DNA from: Clostridium_AT stratigraminis | Lineage (GTDB): Bacteria > Bacillota > Clostridia > Clostridiales > Clostridiaceae | Assembly: GCF_045310675.1 (NCBI RefSeq) | Contig: NZ_JBJHZZ010000002.1 | Span: 248,001 to 312,000, forward strand | Length of the DNA: 64,000 nucleotides | Reading direction: 5' to 3' | Shown: positions 36,341 to 44,092 of the stretch, one piece after another | How positions within the stretch are numbered: the stretch's first letter is position 1 | Layout of the letters: each line of letters starts with the position of its first letter | Program-made: the position numbers and the translations under genes | The notes under the pieces: generated by a model | Told to the model about the DNA's origin: nothing | The model's database searches: none | The model's input: the letters and a program-made list of their open reading frames with translations, nothing else

Positions 36341-36898
36341 ATGTTTCTTTTAGCATTTATAATAGCCATAATTATTGGATACGCTTTAAATGGCAGACTT
36401 AAGAATATAGATGCGGCAAAGGTTAAACTAATAAGCTTTGTATTTATATCTTTTTTTATGGAATTTATTCAGCTTACACTGATAAAGAAGGGATATTTGC
36501 ACATAGGAATATTAACCTACATTAGTGACGTTATTATGTATGCACTATTGCTAATATTTACTTATGCTAATAGAAGAAACAAATGGCTTCTATTATTAGG
36601 AATTGGTGCTATGCTTAATGCAGTTGTTATATTTGCTAATGGCGGAGTAATGCCTGTAAGGCTGGAGACAGTTAAGTCTTTAGGCTATTCTGGGGATGTA
36701 GCACTGCAGGGATTATATAAATTAACTAGTGAAAACACCAAGCTTTATTTTTTAGCTGATATAATTCCAATTAGGTATCCAAAGGCTGGTATTGCAAGCA
36801 TTGGAGATATAATAGAAATACTTGGAATGGCAATTTTTATTATAACCGAAATGAAGAATAAGAAGAGTTCTAATAATATTGTAGAAAATGAAAGATAG
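36341..36898 (+). CDS. DUF5317 family membrane protein
   Basis: A 185-residue membrane protein with about five predicted helices. The family motif NGGVMPVRLETVKSLG (about 106-121) and the segment ADIIPIRYPKAGIASIGDIIEI are seen, placing it in DUF5317, of unknown function. It is cotranscribed with the HD-GYP gene (one-base gap), so a role as its sensory or membrane partner is possible. It ends in a 21-bp perfect terminator. Confidence 0.85.
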   Translation: MFLLAFIIAIIIGYALNGRLKNIDAAKVKLISFVFISFFMEFIQLTLIKKGYLHIGILTYISDVIMYALLLIFTYANRRNKWLLLLGIGAMLNAVVIFANGGVMPVRLETVKSLGYSGDVALQGLYKLTSENTKLYFLADIIPIRYPKAGIASIGDIIEILGMAIFIITEMKNKKSSNNIVENER

Positions 36899-36957
36899 CT
36901 TCAAAATATAAAATACACCAGTAGCATATATTTTATATTTTGAAGCTATTTTTTTAA
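36895..36957 (+). terminator. Strong terminator of the HD-GYP operon
   Basis: A 21-bp perfect stem (36895-36915 with 36929-36949, containing AGCTTCAAAATATAAAA) is followed by seven T. It also faces the convergent gene on the minus strand. Confidence 0.85.
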
Positions 36958-36962
36958 CTTGT

Positions 36963-37625
36963 TTAACTATAAAATAAATCTCTCTTCTTAGATTTATTAT
37001 TTTTTTTATAAATTACATAACATATTAAACTAAAAATTGCCAGTAGTAACAAAATCATAACTGCACAATGTAAGAAAAATTCTTGAGGAAGTACATTGAT
37101 TATTGGATCCTTAACAGGGTCAAATTCCCAATAGTTATTTCTAAAAAATATTTCGTGAAATATAGTAAAGCTTTTATCAAAATTAATTGCAAAAGGTATT
37201 GCTAAAGCAATAGGAAGTGCCAAAAGTAAAATAGAGCTATATTTCAGATATTTATAACCTTTCTCTTTAATCATTAAAATTATCCCTATTATGCTTATGA
37301 TACCAGTTATATACATAAGATAGTTAAATTTCATAAATAGAGCTTTTACTTCTGAAAAATGAATTTCACCTTGTGCTGACATTGGAAAAGATGGCATTTG
37401 AAGTTTAGCAATATTCTTGTTTTGGGTGTAGTCTATTAGTATATTGTAGTTTTTCATGATTTCATCTTTGGACATTCCATAGTCCTTGGCAATGTTTAAA
37501 TGATCAATATCATAAAAATAAAGCTGTCTAAAGGCCAAGGTTGCTTTAACTGCAATTGAAATTAGAAATAAAGTTAAGCAGATGGATAAAATAATTGTAA
37601 TAATTTTACTGAAGCCCTTGCTCAT
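36963..37625 (-). CDS. TIGR01906 family integral membrane protein
   Basis: A 220-residue membrane protein: one N-terminal helix (IITIILSICLTLFLISIAV), an extracytoplasmic segment of about 80 residues with MSKDEIMKNYNILIDYTQN and HFSEVKALFMKFNYL, then three more helices with FHEIFFRNNYWEFDPVKDPIINVLPQEFF in the last loop. The pattern DEIMxNYxxLIDY and the FHEIFFxNxxWxFDPxxDPII motif mark the TIGR01906 family, whose function is unknown. ATG at 37625 is chosen because GGGAGG lies 7 bases before it. A palindrome sits just upstream. Confidence 0.85.
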   Translation of the reverse strand: MSKGFSKIITIILSICLTLFLISIAVKATLAFRQLYFYDIDHLNIAKDYGMSKDEIMKNYNILIDYTQNKNIAKLQMPSFPMSAQGEIHFSEVKALFMKFNYLMYITGIISIIGIILMIKEKGYKYLKYSSILLLALPIALAIPFAINFDKSFTIFHEIFFRNNYWEFDPVKDPIINVLPQEFFLHCAVMILLLLAIFSLICYVIYKKNNKSKKRDLFYS

Positions 37626-37654
37626 TTGTTTCCCTCCCGTATTTCTTACTAGCA

Positions 37655-37677
37655 CACAACAATTATCAATTGTTGTG
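37655..37677. promoter_or_regulatory. Palindrome upstream of the TIGR01906 gene
   Basis: CACAACAATT-ATC-AATTGTTGTG, 10-bp arms and a 3-base centre, 30 bases before the minus-strand start. A repressor operator is plausible; a terminator is unlikely, as no T-run follows on the minus strand. Confidence 0.5.
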
Positions 37678-37976
37678 CCTCATGAATTTCTCAAATCGTA
37701 CATTATTAATATACATTTTATTTTAAAGAATATAAATATTATAGTCAACGGCTTAAGTAGGCTGAAAGCCATAATTTAAAATAAATTCAATAATAAAAAG
37801 AATATTTTCTTTTTAACTTGATTATAATAGTAATTGTTTGGATAATATTACTATGTAAAATAATCTTTATTTAAGATTAATAATGAAATTTGAAGAAATA
37901 ATGTAAAAAAATAATCTTAAAGTAGATAATGCATTATTTTTCTTTCTAATTGGGTATAGATAAGTTTAAGTGAGAC
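37678..37976. other. AT-rich gene-free stretch before groES
   Basis: About 300 bases with no coding frame that has a ribosome binding site, and no recognised RNA. It separates the divergent TIGR01906 and groES units. Confidence 0.5.
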
Positions 37977-38005
37977 TTGATTTTATATTTCTGATTAACT
38001 ATATT
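37977..38005 (+). promoter_or_regulatory. Promoter of groESL
   Basis: TTGATT (37977-37982), a 17-base spacer and TATATT (38000-38005), immediately upstream of the CIRCE operator. Confidence 0.6.
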
Positions 38006-38014
38006 ATAATTATA

Positions 38015-38041
38015 TTAGCACTCAATGATATTGAGTGCTAA
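38015..38041 (+). promoter_or_regulatory. CIRCE operator (HrcA site)
   Basis: TTAGCACTC, nine bases, then GAGTGCTAA: a perfect CIRCE inverted repeat at the expected transcription start. HrcA repression of groESL, relieved on heat shock, is established for this element. Confidence 0.98.
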
Positions 38042-38088
38042 CAATATGATGCTAATAATAAATAAAAATACATTAAGGAGGGGTTTAA

Positions 38089-38373
38089 ATGAAAGTTAGA
38101 CCACTTGGTGACAGAGTTGTTATTAAAAAATTAGAAGCTGAGGAAAAAACAAAGAGCGGTATCGTTCTTACTGGTGCAGCTAAGGAAAAACCACAAGAAG
38201 CATTAGTTGTTGCTGTTGGACCTGGAGGAATGGTTGATGGCAAGGAAATAAGAATGGAAGTAAAAGTAGGAGATAAAGTTTTATGCTCCAAATACTCCGG
38301 TACAGAAGTTAAAGTTGATGGTGAAGAATACACTATCGTTAAACAAGATGACATACTAGCTATAGTTGAATAA
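38089..38373 (+). CDS. groES: Co-chaperonin GroES
   Basis: A 94-residue GroES, the lid of the GroEL chamber. Seen: the N-terminal VRPLGDRVVIKKLEAEEKT, the mobile loop KSGIVLTGAAKEKP that contacts GroEL, and the C-terminal GTEVKVDGEEYTIVKQDDIL. An AAGGAGGGG box precedes the ATG. It is the first gene of groES-groEL, under CIRCE; groEL follows 18 bases later. Confidence 0.98.
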   Translation: MKVRPLGDRVVIKKLEAEEKTKSGIVLTGAAKEKPQEALVVAVGPGGMVDGKEIRMEVKVGDKVLCSKYSGTEVKVDGEEYTIVKQDDILAIVE

Positions 38374-38391
38374 TAAATTGGAGGGATAGGA

Positions 38392-40020
38392 ATGGCTAAG
38401 AAAATTATTTATGGTGAAGAAGCAAGAAGATCCATGCAAAAAGGCGTAGATATCCTTGCGAATACTGTTAAAATCACACTTGGACCAAAGGGAAGAAACG
38501 TTGTTTTAGATAAGAAATTTGGAGCACCACTTATTACTAATGATGGTGTTACAATAGCTAGAGAAATTGAACTTGAAGATCCATTTGAAAATATGGGAGC
38601 ACAGCTTGTAAAAGAAGTTGCTACAAAGACTAATGATGTTGCTGGTGACGGAACTACAACAGCTACCTTACTTGCACAGGCAATTATTAGAGAAGGCTTA
38701 AAAAATGTTACAGCTGGTGCAAATCCAATGCTTATTAGAAATGGTATTAAAATGGCAGTTGATAAGGCTGTAGAAGAAATTAAGAAGATTTCAAGACCAG
38801 TTGAAGGCAAGGAAGATATAGCTAGAGTTGCTTCTATTTCTGCTGGTGATGATGAAATTGGTCAGTTAATTTCCGATGCTATGGAAAAGGTAGGAAATGA
38901 GGGCGTTATTACTGTTGAAGAGTCTAAAACAATGGGTACAGAATTAGATGTTGTTGAAGGAATGCAATTCGACAGAGGTTATGTAAGCTCCTATATGGTT
39001 ACAGATACTGAAAAAATGGAAGCTGTACTAGATGATCCATATATTCTTTTAACAGATAAGAAGATCACTAACATACAAGATATTCTTCCAATACTTGAGC
39101 AAATTGTTCAACAAGGAAAGAAGCTTTTAATAATTGCTGAAGACATCGAAGGAGAAGCCCTTGGTACATTAATTGTTAATAAGCTAAGAGGAACCTTTAC
39201 TTGTGTTGCAGTTAAAGCACCTGGTTTTGGTGACAGAAGAAAGGAAATGCTTCAAGATATAGCTATATTAACTGGCGGTGAAGTAATTTCTGAAGAATTA
39301 GGCAGAGAATTAAAAGAAGTTACCTTAGATATGCTTGGTAGAGCTGAAAGTGTTAAGATTACTAAAGAAAACACTACAATAGTTAATGGAAAAGGCAGCA
39401 AGGATGAAATCCACGCTAGAGTAGCACAAATAAAAGCTCAAATAGAAGAAACTACTTCAGATTTTGATAGAGAAAAACTGCAAGAAAGACTTGCTAAGCT
39501 TGCTGGAGGAGTTGCAGTAATCAAAGTTGGTGCTGCTTCCGAAACTGAACTTAAGGAAAGAAAGCTTAGAATCGAAGATGCCTTAGCAGCTACTAAGGCA
39601 GCAGTAGAGGAAGGTATTGTTGCTGGTGGTGGTACTGCATTTATTAATGTAATACCAGAAGTAGCTAAGCTTGATTCAGAGGAAGCTGATATTAAGGTTG
39701 GTTTAAACATTATAACTAAGGCACTTGAAGAACCAGTTAGACAAATAGCTGCAAATGCTGGCCTTGAAGGTTCAGTTATTATTGAGAAAGTTAGAAACAG
39801 TGAACCTGGTGTAGGTTTCGATGCCTTACATGAAAAATATGTTAACATGATTAAAGTTGGTATAGTTGATCCTACTAAGGTAACAAGAAGTGCGCTTCAA
39901 AATGCAGCTTCTGTAGCAGCTACTTTCTTAACTACAGAAAGTGTTGTTGCTGATATACCAGAAAAGAACCCAGCTCCAGCAATGCCTGCTGGCGGAATGG
40001 GAATGGATGGAATGTACTAA
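38392..40020 (+). CDS. groEL: Chaperonin GroEL
   Basis: A 542-residue 60-kDa chaperonin with ATP-driven folding chambers. Seen: NTVKITLGPKGRNVVLDKKFG, DGVTIAREIELEDPFENMGA, the nucleotide motif NDVAGDGTTTATLLAQAI, the apical-domain GFGDRRKEMLQDIAILTGG, and the Gly/Met-rich tail GGMGMDGMY. It is the second gene of the CIRCE-controlled operon. It is a single full-length copy with no sign of decay. Confidence 0.99.
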   Translation: MAKKIIYGEEARRSMQKGVDILANTVKITLGPKGRNVVLDKKFGAPLITNDGVTIAREIELEDPFENMGAQLVKEVATKTNDVAGDGTTTATLLAQAIIREGLKNVTAGANPMLIRNGIKMAVDKAVEEIKKISRPVEGKEDIARVASISAGDDEIGQLISDAMEKVGNEGVITVEESKTMGTELDVVEGMQFDRGYVSSYMVTDTEKMEAVLDDPYILLTDKKITNIQDILPILEQIVQQGKKLLIIAEDIEGEALGTLIVNKLRGTFTCVAVKAPGFGDRRKEMLQDIAILTGGEVISEELGRELKEVTLDMLGRAESVKITKENTTIVNGKGSKDEIHARVAQIKAQIEETTSDFDREKLQERLAKLAGGVAVIKVGAASETELKERKLRIEDALAATKAAVEEGIVAGGGTAFINVIPEVAKLDSEEADIKVGLNIITKALEEPVRQIAANAGLEGSVIIEKVRNSEPGVGFDALHEKYVNMIKVGIVDPTKVTRSALQNAASVAATFLTTESVVADIPEKNPAPAMPAGGMGMDGMY

Positions 40021-40028
40021 GATAATTT

Positions 40029-40055
40029 AAAGGGCCCTTTAGGGCTCTTTTTTTT
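40029..40055 (+). terminator. Terminator of groESL
   Basis: AAAGGGCCCT / AGGGCTCTTT (one G-U) is followed by a T-run. Confidence 0.8.
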
Positions 40056-40295
40056 ATGTTAAAAAAAACAATATATTTATGGTAATAATTGATAATACTT
40101 AAATAGTTTCAAATTTTAATAAGACAGCAACGAAAACAATGTCAGAAAATGTTTAATGATTTTTACTAAATGCGTTATGCATGTTATTGTAATAATTGTA
40201 AAAATAATATAGTATATATATTGTGATCAAAAATTTGAAAATATTGTATAATGTTTAAATTAAATACAAAATTATATTTGTCCAGAGGTAAAAGC

Positions 40296-41987
40296 ATGGA
40301 ATTTAATATAAAAAAAAGATTAGGAGACTTACTTGTTGAAGCAAGGATGATAACTCCAATGCAGCTTGAGGATGTACTTGAGAAACAAAAAAGAACAGGG
40401 AAAAGGTTAGGTAAACTCCTTGTTGATGAGGGAATAATATCAGAAGATGGCTTGATGAAGGCACTTGAAATACAATTAGGGGTTAAGAGAGTAAATTTCG
40501 ATGAAGTCGAAGTGGATAAAGAGGCAGTTAAGGTTATATCAGCTAAGCTGGCTAGTAAGCATAATATAATACCAATATCCATTAGAAACAATAAAATACA
40601 AGTAGTAATGAGTGATCCACTTAATATAATAGCTATAGATGATGTGAGGATTACTTCAGGATATATGGTGGAAGTTCTTATTGCTCCTGAAGTGGATATT
40701 AAGGAGGCAATTGGGCAGTACTACTCTTCGCAATATGTTATGAAGGCTGCAGATGATTTATCAAAGGAGCAGCATTCTAACAAAATTGAAACAAAGGAAG
40801 AAGAAGATGCAGCTGAAGAGGTAAAGAATGCACCGGTAGTAAGGCTTGTAGATAGTATTATAGAAAATGCTGTAAGAGGCAGAGCCTCAGATATTCATAT
40901 TGAACCTTTTGATAAATATGTAAGGGTAAGGTACAGAGTTGATGGAGACCTATTTGAAGTTCTTAAGACTCCCATAGATACCTTAGGTGCATTAATAACT
41001 AGAATCAAGATTCTAGCTGACCTTAATATAGCAGAAAAAAGGCTTCCTCAAGATGGAAGAATTATGACTTCCATTGATGGAAAGCTAGTTGACCTTAGAG
41101 TTTCCATTTTGCCTAAGGTTAATGGAGAAAAAGTAGTTGTTAGAATACTAAGCAGAGATAACTTTCTTGTTAAAAAAGAAAATTTAGGAATAGATCCTGA
41201 GGAAATGAGTAAGCTTGATAAATTTATTAGAACTCCAAACGGGATAATTCTAGTAACAGGACCTACAGGAAGTGGAAAATCAACAACACTTTATACTATG
41301 CTAAGTGAACTGAATAGAGAAAATAAGAATATTATTACTGTTGAAGACCCTGTAGAATATCTTGTGGATGGTATTAATCAAGTTAGTGTAAATACAAAAA
41401 TTGGACTTACCTTTGCAGCAGGACTTAGATCTATACTAAGACAAGACCCTGATATAATAATGATAGGTGAAATAAGAGATAATGAAACTGCAGAAATAGC
41501 TATAAGATCAGCTATTACAGGGCACTTAGTTTTAAGTACAATACATACAAATGATGCCCCATCATCAGTTTTAAGACTTATAGATATGGGTATAGAGCCT
41601 TATCTTATTTCTTCTTCGGTAAGTGGTGTTATTGCACAAAGACTAGTAAGAAAGTTATGTACCAACTGCGCTCAGCAATATGAGGCCGCATCATATGAGA
41701 AAAATATTCTTGGTATTAATCAGAATATGAATATAAAGCTAAAAAGAGCTAAAGGCTGCAGTTTCTGTGGTAATACTGGCTATAAAGGCCGTGTGGGAAT
41801 ATATGAGATAATGGAAATTACAAGAGAACACAGGGAAATGATAATAAAGGGCTGCAGTACTGATGAAATTCGAGATTTATCAATTAAAAATGGAATGAGA
41901 ACCCTAAGAAATGCATGTTCAGGCCACGTCCTTAAAGGTATAACTTCAATGGATGAGCTGATGAGAGTGGCATATTTAAAAGAATAA
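40296..41987 (+). CDS. pilB: Type IV pilus assembly ATPase PilB with MshEN domain
   Basis: A 563-residue extension motor that powers pilin polymerisation at the inner face of the membrane. Seen: an N-terminal tandem MshEN-type motif (RLGDLL..Q at 8-31 and RLGKLL..Q at 37-60, five residues apart), a fold that binds cyclic di-GMP in related ATPases. In the first copy the usual Gly is Arg17. Then Walker A GPTGSGKST (Lys328), IITVEDPVEY, the Asp box ILRQDPDIIMIGEIRD, the His box TGHLVLSTIHT, and a zinc tetracysteine site CTNC...CSFC. ATG at 40296 is chosen because AGAGG lies 7 bases before it; the in-frame ATG at 40251 has no such box. It starts the pilus operon. Confidence 0.95.
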   Translation: MEFNIKKRLGDLLVEARMITPMQLEDVLEKQKRTGKRLGKLLVDEGIISEDGLMKALEIQLGVKRVNFDEVEVDKEAVKVISAKLASKHNIIPISIRNNKIQVVMSDPLNIIAIDDVRITSGYMVEVLIAPEVDIKEAIGQYYSSQYVMKAADDLSKEQHSNKIETKEEEDAAEEVKNAPVVRLVDSIIENAVRGRASDIHIEPFDKYVRVRYRVDGDLFEVLKTPIDTLGALITRIKILADLNIAEKRLPQDGRIMTSIDGKLVDLRVSILPKVNGEKVVVRILSRDNFLVKKENLGIDPEEMSKLDKFIRTPNGIILVTGPTGSGKSTTLYTMLSELNRENKNIITVEDPVEYLVDGINQVSVNTKIGLTFAAGLRSILRQDPDIIMIGEIRDNETAEIAIRSAITGHLVLSTIHTNDAPSSVLRLIDMGIEPYLISSSVSGVIAQRLVRKLCTNCAQQYEAASYEKNILGINQNMNIKLKRAKGCSFCGNTGYKGRVGIYEIMEITREHREMIIKGCSTDEIRDLSIKNGMRTLRNACSGHVLKGITSMDELMRVAYLKE

Positions 41988-42038
41988 TTTTTATAATTAA
42001 AAGCCAGTTAGGGTTAGAAACCTTGAAAGGAGGAAGTT

Positions 42039-43247
42039 ATGCCAAGTTATCAATATGAAGCAAGAACGATAGATGGAAACATAATCAAAGGAAAAATTGA
42101 AGCTGATAATGAAAACTTGGTAAGGGCGAACCTTCGAGAAAGAGATTATTATCCTCAAAGTATAAAGTTATTAAATAAATCCTTAGACATAAATATTTCA
42201 GAATATAGAAGAGTGCCCTTACAGAGTATTTCTATATTTTGCAGGCAATTTTCATTTACTGTTTCTGCAGGAATGAATATTTTAAGAGCAATAGACGTAG
42301 TAGGAGAGCAGACAGAAAATAAAAAGTTAAGAAATATACTTAAAGAAGTCCGTAATGATATTGAAAAGGGCAGCAGCTTATCAGATGCTCTTAGAAAATA
42401 TAAGGATATCCCAGAAATGCTTGTCAATATGATTAGTGTTGGAGAAGTAAGTGGTACCTTAGAAAAAGTAATGCTTAGAATGGCTGATTATTATGAGAAA
42501 AGCTATAAGCTGCAAAAAAAGATAAGGGGATCCTTAACCTATCCGCTAATAATATGTATTGTTGCCATAATTGTAGTAAACTTATTACTTATATTTGTAC
42601 TTCCTACCTTTGTTGGAATGATAACAAGCGCAGGAGGAAAATTACCTCTTCCTACAGTTATTGTAATGGGTTTAGCAGATTTTATGAAAAAATATGGTCT
42701 AATATTAATGGTAGCAGTAATTCTCTTAATTATAATAGCAAGAGTAATTATAAAAAGTAATGAAGATTTTGGGGAAAGAGTGGACATGCTTAAGCTTAAG
42801 CTGCCTGTCTTTGGAAGCATTTTAACTAAAATAGTAACTGCAAGATTTACAAGAACCTTTGGAACTCTACTTTCAAGTGGTGTACCAGTACTTGAAATAA
42901 TAAATATCTGTACAAAGGTTGTAGGCAATAAAATGGCTAGCAAATTACTGCTGAGCACAACTGAAGCTATAAAAAAAGGATATACTATTGGAGCAAGTCT
43001 GGAAGGACGAGGAGTTTTTCCTAGAATGCTTACTCAAATGATGAAAATAGGCGAGGAAACAGGTACCTTAGACGAGATAATGGAAAAAACCTCCGACTTT
43101 TACGACAATGAAGTAGATAATGCAACTTCACAGCTTTCAACATTAATTGAGCCGCTAATAATAGCTGTTCTAGGAGTTGTTGTTGGTTTTATAGTAATAG
43201 CTATGATTTTACCTATGTTTGATATGTATAGTGCAGTTGCTAATTAG
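42039..43247 (+). CDS. pilC: Type IV pilus inner-membrane platform protein PilC
   Basis: A 402-residue member of the T2SS F/PilC family, which anchors PilB and rotates or feeds pilin into the fibre. Seen: an N-terminal ARTIDGNIIKGKIEADNE beta segment, two T2SSF repeats (FCRQFSFTVSAGMNILRAID and TRTFGTLLSSGVPVLEIINI), each followed by GxxL and membrane helices, and the C-terminal helix ending GFIVIAMILPMFDMYSAV. It lies 51 bases after pilB, with AAGGAGG before the ATG. Confidence 0.95.
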   Translation: MPSYQYEARTIDGNIIKGKIEADNENLVRANLRERDYYPQSIKLLNKSLDINISEYRRVPLQSISIFCRQFSFTVSAGMNILRAIDVVGEQTENKKLRNILKEVRNDIEKGSSLSDALRKYKDIPEMLVNMISVGEVSGTLEKVMLRMADYYEKSYKLQKKIRGSLTYPLIICIVAIIVVNLLLIFVLPTFVGMITSAGGKLPLPTVIVMGLADFMKKYGLILMVAVILLIIIARVIIKSNEDFGERVDMLKLKLPVFGSILTKIVTARFTRTFGTLLSSGVPVLEIINICTKVVGNKMASKLLLSTTEAIKKGYTIGASLEGRGVFPRMLTQMMKIGEETGTLDEIMEKTSDFYDNEVDNATSQLSTLIEPLIIAVLGVVVGFIVIAMILPMFDMYSAVAN

Positions 43248-43299
43248 TAGAATGAATAACCGTTAAGGTTTTCAAATATATATAAGGAGGAAATAAAAT

Positions 43300-43698
43300 A
43301 TGCTTATTAAAAGGGAGGAAAAGATGATGAGTAAAAGAAAAAAGAAAGGTTTTACATTGATTGAGCTTATTGTTGTTATTGCGATACTTGGTATTTTAGC
43401 AGCAGTAGCTGTACCAAAATTATCAGGATTTCAAGGTAATGCTAATAAGAAAGCTATTCTAAGCAATTTAAAGACCGTTGATACGGCTGTTAAAGCGTAT
43501 GCTGCTGATCAAAATGTTGATGTAACAACTGTGACAATAGGAAATCTTACATCTGCAGATCTTATTTCAGCAATGCCATCCGGACCTAAGGGTGTTACTT
43601 ATTCTATAGCATCTGGTGTGGCAACAGCAACAGTTCCTGATGGTGTTGCTGGTGTATCTGCTGGTGATTATACAGAAGTTTCAGAAGGTCTGAATTAA
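43300..43698 (+). CDS. pilA: Type IV prepilin (probable major pilin)
   Basis: A 132-residue class III-signal prepilin. The basic leader ends KKKG and is cut before FTLIELIVVIAILGILAAVA; Glu5 of the mature protein is present. Behind the N-terminal helix is a short globular domain (about 90 residues) rich in Thr, Ser, Val and Ala, with no cysteines. Two good starts exist: ATG 43300 with AAGGAGG 8 bases upstream gives a 17-residue leader; ATG 43324/43327, behind AAGGGAGG, gives the more usual 8-9. Position right after pilC and the small size suggest the main subunit. A c-di-GMP-II riboswitch follows the gene. Confidence 0.93.
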   Translation: MLIKREEKMMSKRKKKGFTLIELIVVIAILGILAAVAVPKLSGFQGNANKKAILSNLKTVDTAVKAYAADQNVDVTTVTIGNLTSADLISAMPSGPKGVTYSIASGVATATVPDGVAGVSAGDYTEVSEGLN

Positions 43699-43754
43699 AT
43701 TTAAACTATAAATATATTCTTTAATATATTTGCAAAGTTATTAATAAGTTTTCT

Positions 43755-43824
43755 AAGGTAGCAGAGAAATACAATCCGTACGTGGACACTTGGGTTGTAG
43801 GGAGCTAATAGTGTAACCGACCTT
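43755..43824 (+). promoter_or_regulatory. Cyclic di-GMP-II riboswitch aptamer
   Basis: Matches the class II c-di-GMP aptamer layout as I recall it from the Clostridium acetobutylicum example. Pairings: AAGGT (43755-43759) with ACCTT (43820-43824); ACAATCC (43771-43777) with GGGTTGT (43792-43798, one G-U); the pseudoknot ACACT (43786-43790) with AGTGT (43810-43814). The invariant tail is AACCGACC (43815-43822), and the CACTTG...CTAATAGTG string is preserved. A second AAGGT at 43831-43835 can pair with ACCTT instead, giving a mutually exclusive switch. It lies between the pilin and pilM. Confidence 0.9.
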
Positions 43825-43851
43825 ATCATCAAGGTATAAAGGCTGGAGAAC

Positions 43852-43897
43852 TATGGCTTATATTTCTTACTATCTTTTTTATTTAAATGGAATTATT
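43852..43897 (+). promoter_or_regulatory. Hairpin in the region after the c-di-GMP-II aptamer
   Basis: TATGGCTTATA (43852-43862) pairs perfectly with TATAAGCCATA (43887-43897) around a loop that contains a T-run. It may be part of the expression platform. No ordinary terminator is evident. Confidence 0.45.
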
Positions 43898-43943
43898 ATA
43901 AGCCATAATACATAAAGATAATTTGTCTATGTAATGGACTTTT

Positions 43944-43983
43944 AATGGTGGCACTTAAGAAGACATTCGATGGTGCCGCCATT
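43944..43983 (+). promoter_or_regulatory. Second hairpin before pilM
   Basis: AATGGTGGCAC (43944-43954) with GTGCCGCCATT (43973-43983), one G-U, and an 18-base loop. No T-run follows, so it is a structured leader rather than a terminator. Confidence 0.5.
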
Positions 43984-44092
43984 TGAACCATCTTAATTAG
44001 AATACAATACATTTTATGTTTTAAATATATTTATAAAATTGTTGATATAAGAAGTTTATTCCTTATAAATTGGCAATGAAAGTGGTGATTTA

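Noticed and set aside
37980..38010. TATAAT at 38005 as the groESL -10 with TTGATT as -35
   Set aside because: The spacer would be 22 bases; TATATT at 38000 gives the normal 17.
38409..38810. Long antisense frame inside groEL (and similar ones in groEL, bcd, etfA, nfnB and cstA)
   Set aside because: Shadow frames opposite strongly biased coding sequence, without ribosome binding sites or recognisable domains.
43944..43983. Terminator of the c-di-GMP-II riboswitch
   Set aside because: The hairpin is strong, but the sequence after it (TGAACCATC) has no T-run; kept only as a hairpin.
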